Shown: positions 1 to 8,415 of the stretch, one piece after another | Numbering within the stretch: position 1 is the stretch's first letter | Layout of the letters: each line of letters opens with the position of its first letter | From: Aphanomyces cochlioides | Taxonomy: Eukaryota; Oomycota; Saprolegniomycetes; Saprolegniales; Verrucalvaceae | DNA: 32,893 nt | Reading direction: 5' to 3' | NCBI GenBank assembly: GCA_019828595.1 | Contig: JAHQRK010000083.1 | Coordinates: 1-32,893 of the forward strand | Program-made: the position numbers and the translations under genes | Notes under the pieces: model-generated | The model's input: the letters and a program-made list of their open reading frames with translations, nothing else | What the model was told of the DNA's origin: nothing | The model's database searches: none

Positions 1-202
1 TAGGAAGTAGCTGGTGTGTTGTATATATGTCGGTGAGTATAAGGTATGAGGGTGTAGTGTGTTGACTGTGTATATATATGGTGTAGTGATGTAACTTGGT
101 GTGAATGTGGTATCGTTGTTGTCGTCGGGAGTGGAATATGCTTGGTGGTATGTGTTGTTGTGTGGTTGTATGGTATCGTGTTGTGTGGGTGTATCGTATA
201 GC

Positions 203-273
203 GTCTACGTGGCCAAATTGGATAGGGCATCGCCTAGAAGCGGGAGATTGCGGGTTCGTTCCCATCGTGGACT
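203..273 (+). pseudogene. Damaged tRNA-Arg copy, unit 1
   Basis: It aligns along its full length with the intact copies but is 71 bases long. One C is lost from the 5' side of the anticodon stem and one C from the anticodon loop, so the ACG triplet is gone. The T loop is one base short, and a G-to-A change breaks one T-stem pair. The A-box region survives. The acceptor stem still pairs. Sequencing error at a contig end is an alternative to true decay. Confidence 0.8.
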
Positions 274-497
274 ACACTTTTGCCTCTTTTTCACCACTCT
301 CACTTTCCATCCACACTCTCCCACCTCCTTCACTCGACTGTCTTCCTATCGACTTTTCTATCCCTTCGTCATCAGACAAACAATACAAACAACCAGCATT
401 TCTCCACGAAAAACGTACCACTCGTCTCCCAATCATCCGTCGCTCTGTTTTCTTTTTCAAACATTCATCCATATTGCCACGCCAAAGAAAATATACC

Positions 498-1146
498 ATG
501 TACCAGAAGAGGAGTTTTCGACCAGGCTCACATGACTGTCATTCGTAACCCATTTCATGTCCTGTTCTCGAATGTCTAAACACATTTGGTCTCATCCAAC
601 GCGAATGGCACACATTACATGCCATACCAATTGGAGGAATTACAAACTAGAAAGAACTATCTTGAATCCAATACGTTGCGCGAGACTCGATCCATCATAC
701 TTTTGTCGATGGTGTGAAAATGGAAGACGATCAATACGCTCTTCCAACATGTCCACGCACTTGGAATACAACAACTTGCTCATATATATGTCGCCTCGGC
801 TGTGCGATGATGGCTCTATAATCAGTGTCAAACTGGTTATTATGTAGTGACCATACTTTGGACAAGGGAAAGGAGTAAAATATCATATTGGGACACTTTT
901 TGTTTGCCATGAAAAGCGTACAACTTTCAACACGCGAGAAGCTGCGATTCAATGCTTGAATCCATCAATGTAGACGAACTGGAGTGAGCTGTTCGTGTGA
1001 GAATGCAGCGGATAAAGCCACAACATTGACGCCATTTGTATGGGAAGATGTACCTGATTTGACTCCAGTAAAACGCATTGTTGCAGTCAAGCCATCCAGA
1101 TTAGATCTCAGTCAATTTCCAAGCACGACCCACGGCCATCCATTGA
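498..1146 (+). pseudogene. Protein remnant, unit 1
   Basis: This copy has its own indels, but at two sites it lacks lesions of the core units: it reads CATGACTGTC (one A fewer) at 531-540 and TGG instead of TAG at 606-608. Downstream it has further private frameshifts, including one A lost after the GTGTGAG that follows the shared TGA. Confidence 0.6.
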
Positions 1147-1380
1147 TGTGTGTGACGACTGCCACGAGGTCAGTAGTAGGAAGTAGCTGATATGTTGTAT
1201 ATATGTCAGGTAAGTATAAGGTATGAGGTGTAGTGTGTTGACTGTGTATATATGGTGTAGTTGATGTAACTTGGTGTGAATGTGGTATCGTTGTTGTCAT
1301 GGGGAGTGGAATATGCTTGGTGGTATGTGTTGTTGTGTCTCGGTTGTATGGTATCGTGTTGTGTGGGTGTATAGTATAGC

Positions 1381-1455
1381 GTCTACGTGGCCGAATTGGA
1401 TAGGGCGTTCCGCCTACGAAGCGGGAGATTGCGGGTTCAGTTCCCATCGTGGACT
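1381..1455 (+). pseudogene. Damaged tRNA-Arg copy, unit 2
   Basis: The acceptor stem and the anticodon ACG survive in this 75-base copy. A C-to-G change breaks a D-stem pair, an extra base lies between the D stem and anticodon stem, and the B box reads GGTTCAGTTCC instead of GGTTCGAGTCC. The same CCCAT end of the T arm is found in unit 1. Loss of the B-box core would be expected to weaken TFIIIC binding. Confidence 0.75.
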
Positions 1456-1678
1456 ACACTTTTGCCTCTTTACCACTCTCACTTTCCATCCACTCCCACC
1501 TCCTTCACTCGACTGTCTTTATATCTCGACTTTTCTATCCCTTCGTCATCAGACAAACAATACAAACAACCAGCATTTTCTCCACGAAAAACGTACCACT
1601 CGTCTTCCCAATCATCCGTCGCTCTGTTTTCTTTTTCAAAACACTCATTCCATATTGCCACGCCAAAAAAAATATACC

Positions 1679-2330
1679 ATGTACCAGAAGAGATTCGACC
1701 AGGCTCACATGACTGTCATTCGTAACCCATTTCATGTTGCTGTTCTAGAATGTCTCGACACATTTGGTCTCATCCAACGCGAATGGCACACATTACATGC
1801 ATACAATTGGAGGAATTACAAACTGGAGAAACAATATCTTGAATCCAATACGTTGCGCGAGACTCGATCCATCATACTTTTGTCGATGGTGTGAAATGGA
1901 AGACGATAAATACGCTCTTCCAACATGTCCACGCACTGAAATATAACAACTTGCTCATATATATGTGGCCTCGGCTGTGCAGAATAATGGCGCTCTTTAA
2001 TGCGTGAATCAAACTGGTCATTATGCGTGACCATACTTTGGACGAAAAGGAGAGATAAATCTGGTATTCGGGACACTTTTTGTTTTTTGCCATGAAAAGC
2101 GTACAACTTCAAGCACGGAGAAGCTGCGATTACGATGCTTGAATCCATCAATGTAGACGAACTGGAGTGAGCTGTTCGTGTGAGAATGCAGCGGATAAAG
2201 CCACAACGTCTGACGCCATTTGTATGGGAAGATGTACCTGATTTGACTCCAGTAAAACGCATTGCAGTGCAGATGCGACCATCCAGATTAGATCTCATCA
2301 ATTTCAGCACGACCCACGGCCATCCATTGA
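1679..2330 (+). pseudogene. Protein remnant with the longest 5' open part, unit 2
   Basis: From the ATG at 1679 the frame is open for 71 codons to a TGA at 1892-1894. It passes the places where the core units have a TAA and a TAG: one A fewer after CATGA, one base more at CATGTTGCTG, TGG instead of TAG at 1784-1786, and no extra G in AAACTGG. The product would contain TVIRNPFHV, LECLDTFGLIQREW and KLEKQYLESN, all protein-like. Other lesions remain further down. The matching changes make it likely that this edge copy keeps an older state of the gene. Confidence 0.6.
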
Positions 2331-2568
2331 TGTGTGTGACGACTACCACAAGGTCAGTAGTAGGAAGTAGCTGGTGTGTTGTATATATGTCGGTGAGTAT
2401 AAGGTATGAGGGTGTAGTGTGTTGACTGTCTATATATATGGTGTAGTTGATGTAACTTGGTGTGAATGTGGTATCGTTGTTGTCGTGGGGAGTGGAATAT
2501 GCTTGGTGGTATGTGTTGTTGTGTCTCGGTTGTATAGGTGATTGCGTGTTGTGTGGTTATAGTATAGC

Positions 2569-2647
2569 GTCTACGTGGCCCAATTGGATAGGGCATCCGC
2601 CACGAGTGAGGTAGTATCTGTGGTTCGAGTTCTGTGTGCCGCGGACT
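2569..2647 (+). pseudogene. Scrambled tRNA-Arg copy, unit 3
   Basis: The first 29 or so bases match the intact gene, including the A box and D arm. From the anticodon stem onward the sequence is heavily altered and 5 bases longer. A GGTTCGAGT core survives, but the T stem does not pair and the acceptor stem has an A-C mismatch. I could not fold it into another standard tRNA. Confidence 0.75.
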
Positions 2648-2875
2648 AACACTTTTGCCCCTCTTTTCAATCACTCTCACTTTCCATCCACACTCTCCAC
2701 CTCCTTCACTCGTACTGTCTTCTTCACTCATAGTTGCATTTCCATCTCTTCATCAGCAATATACACATACAAAGCCACATTTTTCTCCACGAACGTACTC
2801 GATTTTCTCCCCAATCATCCGTCGCTTGTTTTCTTTTCCAATATCATTCCATATTGCCACGCCAAGAAATATACC

Positions 2876-3315
2876 ATGTACCAGAAGAAGGAGTTTCGAC
2901 CAGGCTCACATGACTGTCATTCGTAACCCATTTCATGTCCTGTTCTCGACGTTCTCTGACACATTTGGTCTCATCCAACGCGATAACAGCACATTACATG
3001 CATACAATTGGAGAGTGACCATACTTTGGACGAAAAGGAGAGTAGAATATCATATTGGGACACTTTTTGTTTGCCATGAAAAGTGTCCCAACTTTCGACA
3101 CAGAGAAAGCTGCGATTACGATGCTTGAATCCATCAATGTAGACGAACTGGAGTGAGCTGTTCGTGTGAGAAATGCAGCGGATAAAGCCACAACATTGAC
3201 GCCATTTGTATGGGAAGATGTACCTGATTTGACTCCAGTAAAACGCATTGTTGCAGTCAAGCCATCCAGATTAGATCTCATCAATTTCCAAGCACGACCC
3301 ACGGCCATCCATTGA
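2876..3315 (+). pseudogene. Protein remnant with a 217-base deletion, unit 3
   Basis: The middle of the remnant is missing at about 3013/3014. The part after the junction is like the core units, including the FAMKSVPTF segment and the in-frame TGA; the part before it has private changes such as GCGATAACAGCAC. Confidence 0.6.
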
Positions 3316-3541
3316 TGTGTGTGACGACTGCCACGAGGTCGGTAGTAGGAAGTAGCTGGTGTGTTGTATATATGTCGGTGAGTATAAGGTATGAGGGTGT
3401 AGTGTGTTGACTGTGTATATGTATGGTGTAGTTGATGTAACTTGGTGTGAATGTGGTATCGTTGTTGTCGTGGGGAGTGGAATATGCTTGGTGGTATGTG
3501 TTGTTGTGTCTCGGTTGTATGGTATCGTGTTGTGTGGGTGT

Positions 3542-3550
3542 ATAGTATAG
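3542..3550 (+). promoter_or_regulatory. TATA-like element just 5' of the tRNA (representative, unit 4)
   Basis: A TATAGTATAG stretch ends two bases before the mature tRNA start in units 4-27. Its position is closer than a typical upstream TATA box, so it may be part of the start-site region. The role is inferred. Confidence 0.3.
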
Positions 3551-3558
3551 CGTCTACG

Positions 3559-3569
3559 TGGCCCAATTG
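3559..3569 (+). promoter_or_regulatory. Internal RNA polymerase III A box (representative, unit 4)
   Basis: TGGCCCAATTG fits the A-box consensus TRGYNNANNNG exactly. The same element lies 7-17 bases into each of the 25 tRNA genes. With the B box it is the binding site of TFIIIC. Confidence 0.85.
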
Positions 3570-3603
3570 GATAGGGCATCCGCCTACGAAGCGGGAGATT
3601 GCG

Positions 3604-3614
3604 GGTTCGAGTCC
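3604..3614 (+). promoter_or_regulatory. Internal RNA polymerase III B box (representative, unit 4)
   Basis: GGTTCGAGTCC fits the B-box consensus GGTTCGANTCC exactly. It is kept in units 4-28 and altered in units 1 and 2; unit 3 keeps only GGTTCGAGT. Confidence 0.88.
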
Positions 3615-3629
3615 CGTCGTGGACTACAC

Positions 3630-3633
3630 TTTT
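3630..3633 (+). terminator. RNA polymerase III T-run terminator (representative, unit 4)
   Basis: TTTT starts five bases after the tRNA discriminator base, so the primary transcript would have a very short 3' trailer. The run is present at the same offset (tRNA start plus 78) in all units with intact tRNA. A second run of three or five T follows about 7 bases later; only the 5T form would act as a backup terminator. Confidence 0.75.
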
Positions 3634-4540
3634 GCCCCTCTTTCACCACTCTCACTTTCCATCCACACTCTCCACCTCCTTCACTCGACTGTCTTTATAT
3701 CACGACTTTCTATCCCTTCGTCATCAGACAAACAATACAAACAACCAGCATTTTTCTCCACGAAAAACGTACCCACTCGTCTCCCAATCATCCGCCGCTC
3801 TGTTTTCTTTTTCAAAACACTCATTCCATATTGCCACGCCAAAGAAAATATACCATGTACCAGAAGAGGAGTTTCGACCAGGCTCACATGAACTGTCATT
3901 CGTAACCCATTTCATGTCCTGTTCTCGAATGTCTCGACACATTTGGTCTCATCCAACGCGAATAGCACACATTACATGCATACAATTGGAGGAATTACAA
4001 AGCTGGAGAAACAATATCTTGAATCCAATACGTTGCGCGAGACTCGATCCATCATACTTTTGTCGATGGTGTGAAATGGAAGACGATAAATACGCTCTTC
4101 CAACATGTCCACGCACTTGGAATACAACAACTTGCTCATATATATGTGGCCTCGGCTGTGCAAGAATGATGGCGCTCTTATAATCGTGAGTCAAACTGGT
4201 TATTATGTAGTGACCATACTTTGGACGAAAAGGAGAGTAGAATATCATATTGGGACACTTTTTGTTTGCCATGAAAAGCGTCCCAACTTTCGACACAGAG
4301 AAAGCTGCGATTACGATGCTTGAATCCATCAATGTAGACGAACTGGAGTGAGCTGTTCGTGTGAGAAATGCAGCGGATAAAGCCACAACATTGACGCCAT
4401 TTGTATGGGAAGATGTACCTGATTTGACTCCAGTAAAACGCATTGTTGCAGTCAAGCCATCCAGATTAGATCTCATCAATTTCCAAGCACGACCCACGGC
4501 CATCCATTGATGTGTGTGACGACTGCCACGAGGTCGGTAG

Positions 4541-4746
4541 TAGGAAGTAGCTGGTGTGTTGTATATATGTCGGTGAGTATAAGGTATGAGGGTGTAGTGT
4601 GTTGACTGTGTATATGTATGGTGTAGTTGATGTAACTTGGTGTGAATGTGGTATCGTTGTTGTCGTGGGGAGTGGAATATGCTTGGTGGTATGTGTTGTT
4701 GTGTCTCGGTTGTATGGTATCGTGTTGTGTGGGTGTATAGTATAGC
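4541..4746 (+). other. G/T-rich, C-poor 5' flank of the tRNA (representative, unit 5)
   Basis: About 206 bases contain only about 11 C, with G and T making up most of the rest. The block repeats in every unit immediately before the tRNA. No open frame of interest, no clear G-quadruplex and no regular telomere-type repeat are visible; short TATATATG and TATATGTATG tracts occur. The 3' flank has the opposite bias. Confidence 0.8.
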
Positions 4747-4820
4747 GTCTACGTGGCCCAATTGGATAGGGCATCCGCCTACGAAGCGGGAGATTGCGGG
4801 TTCGAGTCCCGTCGTGGACT
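4747..4820 (+). tRNA. tRNA-Arg-ACG: tRNA-Arg (anticodon ACG), unit 5
   Basis: Identical to the copy at 3552-3625; anticodon at 4781-4783. TTTT follows at 4825-4828 and a second run of five T at 4836-4840. Confidence 0.95.
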
Positions 4821-5053
4821 ACACTTTTGCCCCTCTTTTTCACCACTCTCACTTTCCATCCACACTCTCCACCTCCTTCACTCGACTGTCTTTATATCAC
4901 GACTTTTCTATCCCTTCGTCATCAGACAAACAATACAAACAACCAGCATTTTTCTCCACGAAAAACGTACCCACTCGTCTCCCCAATCATCCGCCGCTCT
5001 GTTTTCTTTTTCAAAACACTCATTCCATATTGCCACGCCAAAGAAAATATACC
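4821..5053 (+). other. G-poor C/T/A-rich 3' flank of the tRNA (representative, unit 5)
   Basis: Roughly 233 bases between the tRNA and the first ATG of the protein remnant contain only about 16 G. The first 60 bases are C/T-rich with a single G, and later parts are A/C-rich (ACAAACAATACAAACAACC). A TTTATATC tract lies near 4892. The block ends in AATATACC before the ATG, which would suit a eukaryotic 5' leader. It may be the former promoter and leader of the protein gene, but this is inference. Confidence 0.55.
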
Positions 5054-5709
5054 ATGTACCAGAAGAGGAGTTTCGACCAGGCTCACATGAACTGTCATTC
5101 GTAACCCATTTCATGTCCTGTTCTCGAATGTCTCGACACATTTGGTCTCATCCAACGCGAATAGCACACATTACATGCATACAATTGGAGGAATTACAAA
5201 GCTGGAGAAACAATATCTTGAATCCAATACGTTGCGCGAGACTCGATCCATCATACTTTTGTCGATGGTGTGAAATGGAAGACGATAAATACGCTCTTCC
5301 AACATGTCCACGCACTTGGAATACAACAACTTGCTCATATATATGTGGCCTCGGCTGTGCAAGAATGATGGCGCTCTTATAATCGTGAGTCAAACTGGTT
5401 ATTATGTAGTGACCATACTTTGGACGAAAAGGAGAGTAGAATATCATATTGGGACACTTTTTGTTTGCCATGAAAAGCGTCCCAACTTTCGACACAGAGA
5501 AAGCTGCGATTACGATGCTTGAATCCATCAATGTAGACGAACTGGAGTGAGCTGTTCGTGTGAGAAATGCAGCGGATAAAGCCACAACATTGACGCCATT
5601 TGTATGGGAAGATGTACCTGATTTGACTCCAGTAAAACGCATTGTTGCAGTCAAGCCATCCAGATTAGATCTCATCAATTTCCAAGCACGACCCACGGCC
5701 ATCCATTGA
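5054..5709 (+). pseudogene. Broken protein gene of unknown family (representative, unit 5)
   Basis: I do not recognise the family. The region looks like one former + strand gene of roughly 215 codons, now split over frames. It starts with ATG and 16 codons (MYQKRSFDQAHMNCHS) to a TAA at 5102. In the same frame come a TAG at 5162 and TGAs at 5219, 5366 and 5471. A protein-like stretch of 48 codons lies between 5222 and 5365 (KWKTINTLFQHVHALGIQQL is typical). A frame change then leads to the C-terminal segment at 5470-5709. Copies in the core are at 3855-4510, 6251-6906, 7450-8105, 8649-9304, 9846-10501, 11045-11706, 12250-12905, 13449-14104, 14648-15303, 15847-16502, 17046-17701, 18245-18901, 19443-20098, 20642-21297, 21841-22496, 23040-23695, 24237-24892, 25434-26088, 26630-27285, 27829-28484, 29026-29681, 30223-30878 and 31419-32074. 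Shared lesions across copies mean the gene was broken before or during amplification. Confidence 0.65.
5470..5709 (+). pseudogene. C-terminal segment of the remnant with one in-frame TGA (representative, unit 5)
   Basis: From the ATG at 5470 there are 26 codons (ending INVDELE), a TGA at 5548-5550, then 52 more sense codons in the same frame to a TGA at 5707-5709. Both halves look like real protein: acidic and helical before the stop, and after it LTPFVWEDVPDLTPVKRIVA followed by a basic end. A single TGG-to-TGA change would explain the break. The TGA is present in every unit including units 1-3. Nothing nearby identifies a selenocysteine element, and recoding is only a remote alternative. 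Confidence 0.55.
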
Positions 5710-5945
5710 TGTGTGTGACGACTGCCACGAGGTCGGTAGTAGGAAGTAGCTGGTGTGTTGTATATATGTCGGTGAGTATAAGGTATGAGGGTGTAGTGTG
5801 TTGACTGTGTATATGTATGGTGTAGTTGATGTAACTTGGTGTGAATGTGGTATCGTTGTTGTCGTGGGGAGTGGAATATGCTTGGTGGTATGTGTTGTTG
5901 TGTCTCGGTTGTATGGTATCGTGTTGTGTGGGTGTATAGTATAGC

Positions 5946-6019
5946 GTCTACGTGGCCCAATTGGATAGGGCATCCGCCTACGAAGCGGGAGATTGCGGGT
6001 TCGAGTCCCGTCGTGGACT
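5946..6019 (+). tRNA. tRNA-Arg-ACG: tRNA-Arg (anticodon ACG), unit 6
   Basis: Identical to the copy at 3552-3625; anticodon at 5980-5982. The second downstream T-run is the short 3T form. Confidence 0.95.
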
Positions 6020-7142
6020 ACACTTTTGCCCCTCTTTCACCACTCTCACTTTCCATCCACACTCTCCACCTCCTTCACTCGACTGTCTTTATATCACGAC
6101 TTTTCTATCCCTTCGTCATCAGACAAACAATACAAACAACCAGCATTTTTCTCCACGAAAAACGTACCCACTCGTCTCCCCAATCATCCGCCGCTCTGTT
6201 TTCTTTTTCAAAACACTCATTCCATATTGCCACGCCAAAGAAAATATACCATGTACCAGAAGAGGAGTTTCGACCAGGCTCACATGAACTGTCATTCGTA
6301 ACCCATTTCATGTCCTGTTCTCGAATGTCTCGACACATTTGGTCTCATCCAACGCGAATAGCACACATTACATGCATACAATTGGAGGAATTACAAAGCT
6401 GGAGAAACAATATCTTGAATCCAATACGTTGCGCGAGACTCGATCCATCATACTTTTGTCGATGGTGTGAAATGGAAGACGATAAATACGCTCTTCCAAC
6501 ATGTCCACGCACTTGGAATACAACAACTTGCTCATATATATGTGGCCTCGGCTGTGCAAGAATGATGGCGCTCTTATAATCGTGAGTCAAACTGGTTATT
6601 ATGTAGTGACCATACTTTGGACGAAAAGGAGAGTAGAATATCATATTGGGACACTTTTTGTTTGCCATGAAAAGCGTCCCAACTTTCGACACAGAGAAAG
6701 CTGCGATTACGATGCTTGAATCCATCAATGTAGACGAACTGGAGTGAGCTGTTCGTGTGAGAAATGCAGCGGATAAAGCCACAACATTGACGCCATTTGT
6801 ATGGGAAGATGTACCTGATTTGACTCCAGTAAAACGCATTGTTGCAGTCAAGCCATCCAGATTAGATCTCATCAATTTCCAAGCACGACCCACGGCCATC
6901 CATTGATGTGTGTGACGACTGCCACGAGGTCGGTAGTAGGAAGTAGCTGGTGTGTTGTATATATGTCGGTGAGTATAAGGTATGAGGGTGTAGTGTGTTG
7001 ACTGTGTATATGTATGGTGTAGTTGATGTAACTTGGTGTGAATGTGGTATCGTTGTTGTCGTGGGGAGTGGAATATGCTTGGTGGTATGTGTTGTTGTGT
7101 CTCGGTTGTATGGTATCGTGTTGTGTGGGTGTATAGTATAGC

Positions 7143-7216
7143 GTCTACGTGGCCCAATTGGATAGGGCATCCGCCTACGAAGCGGGAGATTGCGGGTTCG
7201 AGTCCCGTCGTGGACT
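7143..7216 (+). tRNA. tRNA-Arg-ACG: tRNA-Arg (anticodon ACG), unit 7
   Basis: Identical to the copy at 3552-3625; anticodon at 7177-7179; 5T second run. Confidence 0.95.
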
Positions 7217-8341
7217 ACACTTTTGCCCCTCTTTTTCACCACTCTCACTTTCCATCCACACTCTCCACCTCCTTCACTCGACTGTCTTTATATCACGACT
7301 TTTCTATCCCTTCGTCATCAGACAAACAATACAAACAACCAGCATTTTTCTCCACGAAAAACGTACCCACTCGTCTCCCCAATCATCCGCCGCTCTGTTT
7401 TCTTTTTCAAAACACTCATTCCATATTGCCACGCCAAAGAAAATATACCATGTACCAGAAGAGGAGTTTCGACCAGGCTCACATGAACTGTCATTCGTAA
7501 CCCATTTCATGTCCTGTTCTCGAATGTCTCGACACATTTGGTCTCATCCAACGCGAATAGCACACATTACATGCATACAATTGGAGGAATTACAAAGCTG
7601 GAGAAACAATATCTTGAATCCAATACGTTGCGCGAGACTCGATCCATCATACTTTTGTCGATGGTGTGAAATGGAAGACGATAAATACGCTCTTCCAACA
7701 TGTCCACGCACTTGGAATACAACAACTTGCTCATATATATGTGGCCTCGGCTGTGCAAGAATGATGGCGCTCTTATAATCGTGAGTCAAACTGGTTATTA
7801 TGTAGTGACCATACTTTGGACGAAAAGGAGAGTAGAATATCATATTGGGACACTTTTTGTTTGCCATGAAAAGCGTCCCAACTTTCGACACAGAGAAAGC
7901 TGCGATTACGATGCTTGAATCCATCAATGTAGACGAACTGGAGTGAGCTGTTCGTGTGAGAAATGCAGCGGATAAAGCCACAACATTGACGCCATTTGTA
8001 TGGGAAGATGTACCTGATTTGACTCCAGTAAAACGCATTGTTGCAGTCAAGCCATCCAGATTAGATCTCATCAATTTCCAAGCACGACCCACGGCCATCC
8101 ATTGATGTGTGTGACGACTGCCACGAGGTCGGTAGTAGGAAGTAGCTGGTGTGTTGTATATATGTCGGTGAGTATAAGGTATGAGGGTGTAGTGTGTTGA
8201 CTGTGTATATGTATGGTGTAGTTGATGTAACTTGGTGTGAATGTGGTATCGTTGTTGTCGTGGGGAGTGGAATATGCTTGGTGGTATGTGTTGTTGTGTC
8301 TCGGTTGTATGGTATCGTGTTGTGTGGGTGTATAGTATAGC

Positions 8342-8415
8342 GTCTACGTGGCCCAATTGGATAGGGCATCCGCCTACGAAGCGGGAGATTGCGGGTTCGA
8401 GTCCCGTCGTGGACT
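8342..8415 (+). tRNA. tRNA-Arg-ACG: tRNA-Arg (anticodon ACG), unit 8
   Basis: Identical to the copy at 3552-3625; anticodon at 8376-8378; 5T second run. Confidence 0.95.

Larger units (their letters stand above)
1..1176 (+). repeat. Array unit 1, diverged left-edge copy
   Basis: This copy has the full unit order but many substitutions and single-base indels relative to units 4-27, in the tRNA and in the protein remnant (498-1146). Several differences are shared with unit 2 only, for example the bases after the T loop of the tRNA and a TGG at 606-608 where the homogeneous units have TAG. Shared differences point to common descent and not only to random sequence error. Confidence 0.9.
1177..2360 (+). 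repeat. Array unit 2, diverged left-edge copy
   Basis: A full-length diverged copy of 1184 bases. It has a damaged tRNA at 1381-1455 and a protein remnant at 1679-2330 whose first part is open for 71 codons, longer than in any homogeneous unit. Confidence 0.9.
2361..3345 (+). repeat. Array unit 3, diverged copy with an internal deletion
   Basis: This unit is only 985 bases because about 217 bases are missing at the junction near 3013/3014, matching 5191-5407 of unit 5. Left of the junction it is diverged like units 1-2. Right of the junction, up to the unit end, it is nearly identical to the homogeneous units. The switch suggests a recombination or conversion boundary close to the deletion. 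Confidence 0.88.
3552..3625 (+). tRNA. tRNA-Arg-ACG: tRNA-Arg (anticodon ACG), unit 4
   Basis: The 74 bases fold into a complete cloverleaf: acceptor stem GTCTACG/CGTGGAC (with one T-G pair), D stem GCCC/GGGC with a 9-base loop containing GG, anticodon stem TCCGC/GCGGG, 7-base loop CTACGAA with anticodon ACG at 3586-3588, 5-base variable loop, T stem GCGGG/CCCGT and loop TTCGAGT. A20 and C35, the known arginine identity bases, are both present. ACG would be modified to ICG and read CGU, CGC and CGA codons. There is no intron and no encoded CCA. Base 73 is T, where G or A is usual for eukaryotic tRNA-Arg. This is the first intact copy in the window. Confidence 0.95.

Noticed and set aside
4571..4580. 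Possible 5' splice site (GGTGAGTATA) in the G/T block
   Set aside because: It resembles a donor site, but no coding frame enters it and no matching acceptor joins meaningful segments.
4541..4746. Telomere-like or G-quadruplex sequence in the G/T block
   Set aside because: The block is G/T-rich but has no regular short repeat unit, and only one run of four G; no four-tract G-quadruplex pattern is visible.
5222..5365. Cys-rich zinc-finger-like reading (SYFCRWCEMED...CPRTW...CSYIC) in an overlapping frame
   Set aside because: Its cysteine spacing fits no zinc-binding pattern I know, and the overlapping frame with KWKTINTLFQHVHAL has more typical coding character.
4753..5382. Long + strand frame starting GTG inside the tRNA and running through the remnant, repeated in many units
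   Set aside because: Its first part (AQLDRASAYEAGDCGFESRRG) is simply the tRNA gene read as protein, a well-known spurious ORF type. It then passes a low-complexity flank. Its conservation is due to the repeats being identical.
5547..5572. 26-base mini-intron (GTGAGC...TGCAG) removing the in-frame TGA
   Set aside because: Splicing there would shift the frame and lead to a TAA almost at once, so it does not rescue the protein.
5148..5960. 270-codon minus-strand frame present in most units
   Set aside because: It runs antisense to the tRNA and to the protein remnant and its first part is His/Thr/Tyr-rich translation of the G/T block. It is broken in units 1-3. Being open in near-identical copies is not independent evidence.
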